A stretch of DNA of 7,939 nt from Burkholderiales bacterium (lineage in GTDB: Bacteria > Pseudomonadota > Gammaproteobacteria > Burkholderiales > CAIKXV01), in the NCBI GenBank assembly GCA_019751575.1, contig JAIENF010000236.1, positions 1-7,939 of the forward strand, written 5' to 3'. The position numbers and the translations under genes were made by a program. This document shows positions 1 through 4,521 of the stretch, piece after piece. Under the pieces are notes generated by a model. It saw only the letters and a program-made list of their open reading frames with translations. It ran no database searches and was not told the DNA's origin. Position 1 is the stretch's first letter. The number at the start of each line of letters is the position of its first letter.

Positions 1-658
1 AGCGCTTGCCGCCATGGGCGGTGATGAAGGCCTCGCCGCCTTCGGGTTTGCGCAGCACGCTCATGTGCGGCGCGCCGCCGCAAATCGGGCAGACGTTTCC
101 CTGCCAGGGGAGCCCGCTGATGAGCGCCGCCAGGTCCTCGGCCTGGCGTTCCAGGAAGGGACGCACCGCCTCGGTCACCACGAAGGACAGCAGCTCCGGG
201 GCGATGCCCGCAACGGGTGCCATGCCGCCGAAGGCCGCTTCCCAGATGGCGCCCGGGCCGAGGTCTCCCGCCTTCTGGGTTCGGGCGATCTCCCGGCCGC
301 CGCTGAACAGTGCGAGCGTCGGGATGCTGCGGATATCGAACCGGCTGCCCAGTGCGGGTTGCGCTTCGGTGTCCACCTTTGCCAGCCGCAGTCCGGGCTC
401 GAGCCGGGCCGCCGCCTGCTCGAACTGCGGCGCCATCATCCGGCAAGGGCCGCACCAGGGCGCCCAGAAGTCCACCAGCACCGGGATGTCGCTGCGCGAC
501 ACATGGCGATCGAAGGTGTCGCCGGTCAGCGCGACCGATGTGCCGGTGAACAGCGGCTTGTGGCACTGGCCACAACGGGGCGCCTGCCCGAGCCGCCCGG
601 CCGGGATGCGGTTGATGGCCGGGCAATGCGGGCAGGCGAGGTGCAGCGTATCGGTCAT
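1..658 (-). CDS. trxC: Thioredoxin 2 (TrxC) fused in frame to an FdhE-like zinc-ribbon domain; 3' end cut by window edge
   Basis: I translated this strand by hand: 219 codons are open from the ATG at 658 to the left edge. Residues 1-145 are a full TrxC: zinc-ribbon cysteines C9/C12 and C29/C32 with the family's AINRIP segment, the redox site FWAPWCGPCR (C69, C72), and the cis-proline loop RSIPT (P113). TrxC is a cytosolic disulfide reductase of about 140 residues and normally ends here. This frame continues through a helical segment (EAVRPFLERQAEDLAALI, about 163-180) into WQGNVCPICGGAPHMSVL (C190, C193), which resembles the start of the FdhE rubredoxin-like domain. FdhE helps mature respiratory formate dehydrogenases. 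FdhE's usual N-terminal helical region of roughly 150 residues seems mostly absent, as if replaced by thioredoxin. The start has GGAG six bases upstream (665-668). An in-frame ATG at 688 lacks such a site. The gene lies 85 bases downstream of the hydrolase. The TrxC call is secure; the FdhE-like call is inference. Confidence 0.85.
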   Translation of the reverse strand, partial: MTDTLHLACPHCPAINRIPAGRLGQAPRCGQCHKPLFTGTSVALTGDTFDRHVSRSDIPVLVDFWAPWCGPCRMMAPQFEQAAARLEPGLRLAKVDTEAQPALGSRFDIRSIPTLALFSGGREIARTQKAGDLGPGAIWEAAFGGMAPVAGIAPELLSFVVTEAVRPFLERQAEDLAALISGLPWQGNVCPICGGAPHMSVLRKPEGGEAFITAHGGKR

Positions 659-700
659 CGGGTGCTCCGGCAGGACGACGGGAGCCATGAAGATGGTGGC

Positions 701-728
701 GCCGCCCGCCGGATCAAGGGCAGGCAGC
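701..728 (-). terminator. Intercistronic hairpin between the hydrolase and trxC-fdhE-like genes
   Basis: On the minus strand RNA, ten-base arms (719-728 and 701-710) pair around an eight-base loop, CUUGAUCC, with two G-U pairs. No U-tract follows, so it is not a classic intrinsic terminator. It could attenuate read-through or stabilise a processed end between the two co-oriented genes. Function is inferred from position only. Confidence 0.35.
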
Positions 729-743
729 GCCGTCCCGACAGGG

Positions 744-1715
744 TCAGGCGACCGGCTTGAACTCGTAGCCGTTGCCGAGCGTGCTGATCGTGCCGAAGGC
801 GGGGAACGGGAAGTGGTAGCCGCCGGCGAGCATGTTCTCCTTCACGATCATGTCGAACACCTTGCGCCGCGTGTCGCGCGCCTGGTCGGCATTCATGTCG
901 AACACCACCGCCCAGTCGGGGTTGCGCGCGAACAGCTGCGGCACGTTGGTGAGGTCGGCGACGAACAGGAAACGCTGGCTGCCGGAGCGCACCGAGTACA
1001 GGGTGTGCCCCGGCGTATGGCCATAGGCAGGGATCGACGTGATCCCGGGGGCCACCTCTCCACCGGGCGTGAAGGTCGAGAGCTGGTCTGCGGTGAGGCC
1101 GGTGAACACGCGGCGCGCGGTGGCGAAGCCTGCCTTCATCCCGGCCGGTGCGGCGGCCATGCGCTCGTCGTCCATCCAGAATGCATGCTCGACCGACGGT
1201 ACCAGTATCCGGGCGCGCGGGAAGGTCAGCTGCCCCGCCTTGTTGCGCAGGCCGCTGATGTGGTCGCCGTGGTAGTGGCTGATCAGCACGGTGTCGATGT
1301 CTTCCGGCTTGAAGCCGGCCGCGGCCATGTTGGCGAGCAGGCGGCCGGTCATCGCCGGACCGTTGTCCGAGAAACCGGTGTCCATCAGGATGCGGCGGTT
1401 GCCGGCGACGACCAGGAACGGCGTGTAGGGGACATCGATGTATTCGGTCGGCAGGCCCTGCACGCGCAGGGTTTCCTGCACCTGGGCAAAGGGTGCGTTG
1501 CGCACGAACTCTTCGCCCAGCGGTCGGCGCATGATGCCGTCATTGAGCGCGACCAGCTCGAAGTCGCCGAGTTTCATCCTGCGGAAACCGACGCCGGGCG
1601 GCGTCGGCATGCCGAAGTTGGGGGTGCCCTGGGCGCGCAGCGGCATCATCGTGGCTGCAGCGTAGGCGGAGGCGAAGGCGGTGCTGCCGATCAGGAAGTC
1701 GCGGCGAGTGATCAT
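744..1715 (-). CDS. Tat-exported metallo-beta-lactamase-fold hydrolase, methyl parathion hydrolase-like
   Basis: 323 residues. The N-terminus TRRDFLIG followed by an Ala-rich stretch to about residue 29 (LRA-QG) is a twin-arginine export signal, so the enzyme should fold in the cytoplasm and act in the periplasm. The body resembles methyl parathion hydrolase: FRRMKLGDFELVALNDG at 44-60, metal motif HYHGDH (H147, H149, D151, H152), GHTPGH (H233), VADL (D254), GGYHFPFP (H301) and the family ending GNGYEFKPV. All seven ligands of a binuclear metal site are present, at nearly the same numbers as in the Pseudomonas enzyme. Relatives hydrolyse organophosphates, lactones or esters; the substrate here is unknown. 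GAGG lies nine bases before the ATG (1725-1728). It is the first gene of a possible two-gene unit with the downstream TrxC fusion, and diverges from the racemase-like gene. A lactonase, possibly quorum-quenching, is an alternative. Confidence 0.88.
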   Translation of the reverse strand: MITRRDFLIGSTAFASAYAAATMMPLRAQGTPNFGMPTPPGVGFRRMKLGDFELVALNDGIMRRPLGEEFVRNAPFAQVQETLRVQGLPTEYIDVPYTPFLVVAGNRRILMDTGFSDNGPAMTGRLLANMAAAGFKPEDIDTVLISHYHGDHISGLRNKAGQLTFPRARILVPSVEHAFWMDDERMAAAPAGMKAGFATARRVFTGLTADQLSTFTPGGEVAPGITSIPAYGHTPGHTLYSVRSGSQRFLFVADLTNVPQLFARNPDWAVVFDMNADQARDTRRKVFDMIVKENMLAGGYHFPFPAFGTISTLGNGYEFKPVA

Positions 1716-1729
1716 GGTGTCGGGCCTCG

Positions 1730-1773
1730 GTGGAGTCTTTGTGGGGTCTTGGTGCGGTCTTGGTGGAATCTTG
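1730..1773. repeat. Four tandem copies of a degenerate 11-bp repeat upstream of the hydrolase gene
   Basis: Plus-strand copies read GTGGAGTCTTT (1730-1740), GTGGGGTCTTG (1741-1751), GTGCGGTCTTG (1752-1762) and GTGGAATCTTG (1763-1773), consensus GTGGRGTCTTG. They sit 15 to 58 bases before the hydrolase ATG. A period of 11 is close to one helical turn, so equal faces would be presented to a binding protein. In the leader RNA the unit reads CAAGACYCCAC. The array itself is seen directly; a regulatory role is inferred. Confidence 0.75.
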
Positions 1774-1785
1774 CGGGTGTATCTG

Positions 1786-1806
1786 GCAGCGGGATGCTGC
1801 GTTTTT
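1786..1806 (+). terminator. Terminator-like hairpin with T-tract on the plus strand
   Basis: GCAGC (1786-1790) and GCTGC (1796-1800) pair around the loop GGGAT, then G and five T residues follow. The stem is only five base pairs, so it is weak. It would stop plus-strand transcription heading towards the hydrolase gene end, or mark the 3' end of a short antisense or small RNA. No plus-strand gene lies to its left. Confidence 0.35.
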
Positions 1807-1856
1807 CTCGACTGCCGGGATGGCCGTCAGGCCTGCGTCGATGCCCGGACCGCGGG

Positions 1857-1885
1857 ATGCTGAAGCGTCGGGCAGGGGACGTCAA
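1857..1885 (-). promoter_or_regulatory. Candidate sigma-70-type promoter for the hydrolase gene
   Basis: On the minus strand TTGACG (1885-1880, five of six to the consensus -35) is followed after 17 bases by CAGCAT (1862-1857), which keeps the A2, A5 and T6 positions of the -10. Transcription from here would give a leader of roughly 135 bases carrying the 11-bp repeats. The match is moderate in a GC-rich genome. Confidence 0.3.
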
Positions 1886-1925
1886 CAAGGCCGTTCGGTG
1901 ACCAGCAGGCTGGACCGGCTGCGCG

Positions 1926-1941
1926 CGCCGTTGCAACGGCG
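1926..1941. promoter_or_regulatory. 16-bp perfect palindrome, candidate operator in the divergent intergenic region
   Basis: CGCCGTTGCAACGGCG is its own reverse complement over all 16 bases. It lies about 210 bases from both the hydrolase start and the racemase-like start, beyond the candidate hydrolase promoter. Perfect symmetry of this length is typical of a dimeric repressor or activator site. No regulator gene is inside the window. Confidence 0.45.
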
Positions 1942-2140
1942 AACATCACGATCGGCCTCGGATGATCCACCGACCTGATGGCCAGGCCTGCGAGGGTGCC
2001 GCGGCCGGGGCTTTCGGTGTCGCTGCTGAACCGGTCGTGTTGCCCGCGTTCGACGCAGGCGGGCCTCGACAGCGCGGAACTCACGGCCGCAACGACTTGT
2101 CAACCGGCACGCTCGCGGGCCGATCGGACGAAAAAGGAAG
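1942..2140. other. Leader region of the racemase-like gene, no gene seen
   Basis: This stretch shows no convincing coding. It holds a hairpin with arms GCCCGC (2042-2047) and GCGGGC (2059-2064), and TTGTCA at 2097-2102, a possible -35 box without a good -10 at 17 bases. AAGGA at 2134-2138 precedes the ATG at 2141 by two bases and is the likely ribosome binding site. Confidence 0.4.
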
Positions 2141-3274
2141 ATGACGTTGATCGAGACCTGTCCCTCCCTCGAAGCCGCGCCGGTCGCCGACCTGCATGTC
2201 GAGTCCGTGCTCACCACGGTGCTCGACGTACCGCTGAACCACGTGCTGGGAACCAGCGCGGACGTCGTCAGGCGCGCGCCGATCCTGCTCGTCGACCTCA
2301 CCACGCGCGAAGGTGCCGTCGGCCGTGCCTACCTGTTCTGCTACCGGCCGTCGGCTGCACGCGCGATCGCGCTGCTGGTCGAGGACGCAGTGGCGTCGAT
2401 CGCGGGAGAGAAGGTGGACCCGTGCGGGATGGCGACCCGGCTGGCACGCCGGTTCGCGCTCCTCGGTGTCGCAGGGGCCGCGCGCATGGCCCTGTCCGCG
2501 ATCGACGTCGCCCTCTGGGACCTGGCGGCCACGGAGGCAGGCCTGCCGCTCGCAAGGCTGCTCGGCGGATCGCTGGCGCCGCTGCCGGCCTACAACAGCA
2601 ACGGCCTCGGACTGATGGGGGCCGATGCGGTCGCGGATGAAGCGGAAGCCTTGCGTGCGCGGGGCTTCCGGGCGATGAAGCTGCGGCTGGGCTATGGCAC
2701 GATGGCAATGGACATCGAGGTCACGCGCGCCGTGAGGCGCCGGCTGCCTGACGACATCGCGCTGATGGTCGATTACAACCAGGCGCTCGCCCCCGACGAG
2801 GCGCACCGGCGATGCCCGGCGCTGGAGGGCGAAGGCATCGCGTGGATCGAGGAACCGATGGCGCACCACGACTGGGCAGCGCATGCCGCCCTTGCACGCG
2901 ACCTGGTCCTGCCGGTGCAGCTGGGCGAGAACTTCAACGGGGTGCATGAACTGGCCGGCGCGCTGGACGCCGGCGCATGCGACCTCGTCATGCCCGACCT
3001 CGCGCGCATCGGCGGGGTTACCGGATGGATGGCGGCGGCGCGGGTGGCTGCCGTGGCCAGGGTCCCGATGTCGTCGCACCTGATGCCGGAAGTCAGTGGC
3101 CACCTGCTCGCGGCGACGCCCACGCGCCACTGGGTCGAGCATGTCGACTGGGCCGACGCGTTCCTTGCCGAGCCGTTCCCCGTCATCGACGGTCGGCTGC
3201 ACCTGCCGGACCGTCCGGGCAACGGCCTGGCGTGGGACCGGGACGCGGTGGAACGGCTGCGCGCCGGGCACTGA
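2141..3274 (+). CDS. Mandelate racemase-like enolase-superfamily enzyme with an Arg in place of MR Lys166
   Basis: 377 residues, cytosolic, of the mandelate racemase (MR) subgroup, whose members abstract the alpha-proton of a carboxylate at a Mg2+ site and go on to racemise or dehydrate. It matches P. putida MR collinearly with a constant offset of 16: metal ligands D211 (VDYNQ), E237 (WIEEP), E263 (GENF); the D286/H313 dyad (MPDLARIGGVTGW; PMSSHLMPE); E333 (WVEH). The N-terminal capping domain has YLFCYRP (64-70), like MR's YLFAYTP, which lines the aromatic pocket. The second-strand KxK motif is K180-L-R182, so MR's Lys166 base is Arg. That leaves one clear general base (His313) and may favour a one-sided reaction such as dehydration, or slow racemisation. 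About 15 extra residues precede the usual start. No mandelate dehydrogenase or benzoylformate decarboxylase gene is nearby, so the substrate is open. Confidence 0.88.
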   Translation: MTLIETCPSLEAAPVADLHVESVLTTVLDVPLNHVLGTSADVVRRAPILLVDLTTREGAVGRAYLFCYRPSAARAIALLVEDAVASIAGEKVDPCGMATRLARRFALLGVAGAARMALSAIDVALWDLAATEAGLPLARLLGGSLAPLPAYNSNGLGLMGADAVADEAEALRARGFRAMKLRLGYGTMAMDIEVTRAVRRRLPDDIALMVDYNQALAPDEAHRRCPALEGEGIAWIEEPMAHHDWAAHAALARDLVLPVQLGENFNGVHELAGALDAGACDLVMPDLARIGGVTGWMAAARVAAVARVPMSSHLMPEVSGHLLAATPTRHWVEHVDWADAFLAEPFPVIDGRLHLPDRPGNGLAWDRDAVERLRAGH

Positions 3275-3316
3275 CGCAGGCGGAAGACGGCCCCGTCGCG
3301 CGCAGTACGTCGCGGC

Positions 3317-4399
3317 TCACGCGGCCGTTGGAGCCTCGCCCAGCCACGCGAGGCCGTCCAGCAGCCCGAGCGCATCGGCGACCCAGCGCGCATGTTCGGT
3401 GAGATTGCCGGCTTCCGTCCGGAGGTCGGCGACCTGGCCGTCGGCGAACAGCAGCCAGGTGGGCTGGAAAAGTGGTGGCCCGTCGAGCGCCGCCGGTGGC
3501 GGCACCGGGCGCATCGGGTGGATCGACGCAAGGAGCCGCTCCTCGTCGCCGGCCAGCGCTTCGTAGCGGTCGAAGTAGGCGCGGATCGACTCGTCCCAGG
3601 CGTCGGCTTCGAGGAATGGTGCATTCACCGCCCGCTCGCGGGCAGAGCGGGCGGCACTCGAGGCGTCCAGGCGGCAGGCGGAGAAGAAACGTTCGGCGCT
3701 CATCCCGGCCAGCCGGTCGACCTTGTGCCGGTTCTGCTCGAGCGATGCAATCAGGTCGCCCATCGCGATTGCAGGGAACGGGAACCGGAGGGCAGCCGCG
3801 CACAGCCGGGGCGCGAGGTTCACCGCCAGTTCGATGTCGAACACGGATGCCAGGCGAGACAGCAGGCGCAGGCTTGCGGGCCGCTCCCTGTAGAGTTCGA
3901 GTGCCAGCTGGTAGAGCGCCAGCGCCCCGGGCCGGGCCATCGAGGCCTGCAACCCGGACACGATTGCATGCGTCTCGAGGATGTCATGCACGCTGAAGTT
4001 CTCGGACCCATCGAACAGCGTTCCCGCCAGCACCGCGAAGTCGGCCCGTGCCCGTGCCTCGTCCCCGGCAGCCAACGGCCGGCGGGATGCCATCAATCGC
4101 GCGGCCCAGCGGGCGCGGCGGCCGACATCGCGCGCAAACGCGAAGTACCACGGCGAAGTGACCACGTGGGACAGCCGGATCCCGGCGCGTGCGATCGCGA
4201 ACAGGGCAAGCAGGTCCTGGTCGTCGCGCGCCGGGGCTCTCCTTTCGAGCAGCGTGACGAAGTCCGCGGCAGGCCGGTCTACCTGCACGGCCGCGAGCGG
4301 CGGCAGCACGTGGTGCACGACCGGGTCGAACAGGCGCGAGCGCAGGTCATCCACCCAGCGCTGGACTTCTTCAGGCCCCCGTTTCAGGAGTGCTGCCAT
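3317..4399 (-). CDS. Uncharacterised 360-residue, mostly helical soluble protein
   Basis: I do not recognise the family. The protein is rich in Ala, Leu and Arg, with no signal peptide, no convincing membrane segment and no nucleotide-binding motif. Notable patches are LSHVVTSPWYFAFAR (76-90), the acidic/His stretch ENFSVHDILETHAIVSG (133-149), RFPFPAIAMGDLI (205-217), and a C-terminal PTWLLFADGQVADLR (313-327). Helices dominate 155-200. Codon use looks as GC-biased as its neighbours, which supports a real gene. A stop at 4441 and the absence of other start codons before 4399 make this ATG the earliest possible start, but the nearest good Shine-Dalgarno (AGAGG, 4416-4420) is 16 bases away, so translation may be weak. 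It converges on the racemase-like gene (42-base gap) and follows the synthetase gene by 109 bases. Any link to either is unknown. Confidence 0.7.
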   Translation of the reverse strand: MAALLKRGPEEVQRWVDDLRSRLFDPVVHHVLPPLAAVQVDRPAADFVTLLERRAPARDDQDLLALFAIARAGIRLSHVVTSPWYFAFARDVGRRARWAARLMASRRPLAAGDEARARADFAVLAGTLFDGSENFSVHDILETHAIVSGLQASMARPGALALYQLALELYRERPASLRLLSRLASVFDIELAVNLAPRLCAAALRFPFPAIAMGDLIASLEQNRHKVDRLAGMSAERFFSACRLDASSAARSARERAVNAPFLEADAWDESIRAYFDRYEALAGDEERLLASIHPMRPVPPPAALDGPPLFQPTWLLFADGQVADLRTEAGNLTEHARWVADALGLLDGLAWLGEAPTAA

Positions 4400-4439
4400 C
4401 TCGACGCGTGTCCGTCCTCTTGCGCGGTGTGAATGCGGT

Positions 4440-4459
4440 TACCAAAGAGTACCAAACAC
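4440..4459. repeat. Two direct copies of TACCAAA at 10-bp spacing
   Basis: TACCAAAGAG (4440-4449) is followed directly by TACCAAACAC (4450-4459). The pair lies 41 bases before the uncharacterised gene's start, in one of the few A-rich patches of the window. One-helical-turn spacing fits a binding site near that gene's promoter; chance is also possible. Confidence 0.35.
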
Positions 4460-4492
4460 CGCGCGCCAAAGGGAGCGTCCGATGGCAGAGGC

Positions 4493-4521
4493 GGTCGTGC
4501 AGCGTGGTTCAGTGCACGACC
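4493..4521 (-). terminator. Nine-base-pair hairpin spanning the stop codon of the synthetase gene
   Basis: GGTCGTGCA (4493-4501) and TGCACGACC (4513-4521) are perfect inverted arms around an 11-base loop that contains the TGA stop (4509-4511). The upstream arm encodes the last residues LVVH. No T-tract follows, so it is better seen as an RNA 3'-end or Rho-related structure than a classic terminator. Confidence 0.5.

Noticed and set aside
656..688. Alternative thioredoxin start at 688 adding ten residues
   Set aside because: No ribosome binding site precedes it, while 658 has GGAG at six bases and gives the usual TrxC N-terminus.
1730..1773. CRISPR-like array
   Set aside because: The 11-bp units are directly adjacent with no spacers.
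6..1901. 631-codon open frame on the plus strand
   Set aside because: It is antisense to the thioredoxin fusion and the hydrolase, both supported by family motifs. Long antisense frames are expected at this GC content.
1712..1936. Small minus-strand frame (74 codons) overlapping the hydrolase ATG
   Set aside because: It runs through the tandem repeat and palindrome, has Arg/Pro-rich random-looking composition and no family features.
1962..2144. 60-codon plus-strand frame whose stop overlaps the racemase-like ATG
   Set aside because: The ATGA overlap looks operon-like, but third-position GC is clearly lower than in the real genes, there is no ribosome binding site, and the translation has no recognisable feature.
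3286..3297. GACGG/CCGTC inverted repeat between the convergent genes as a terminator
   Set aside because: At most four or five pairs with a tiny loop and no T-tract; too weak to call.
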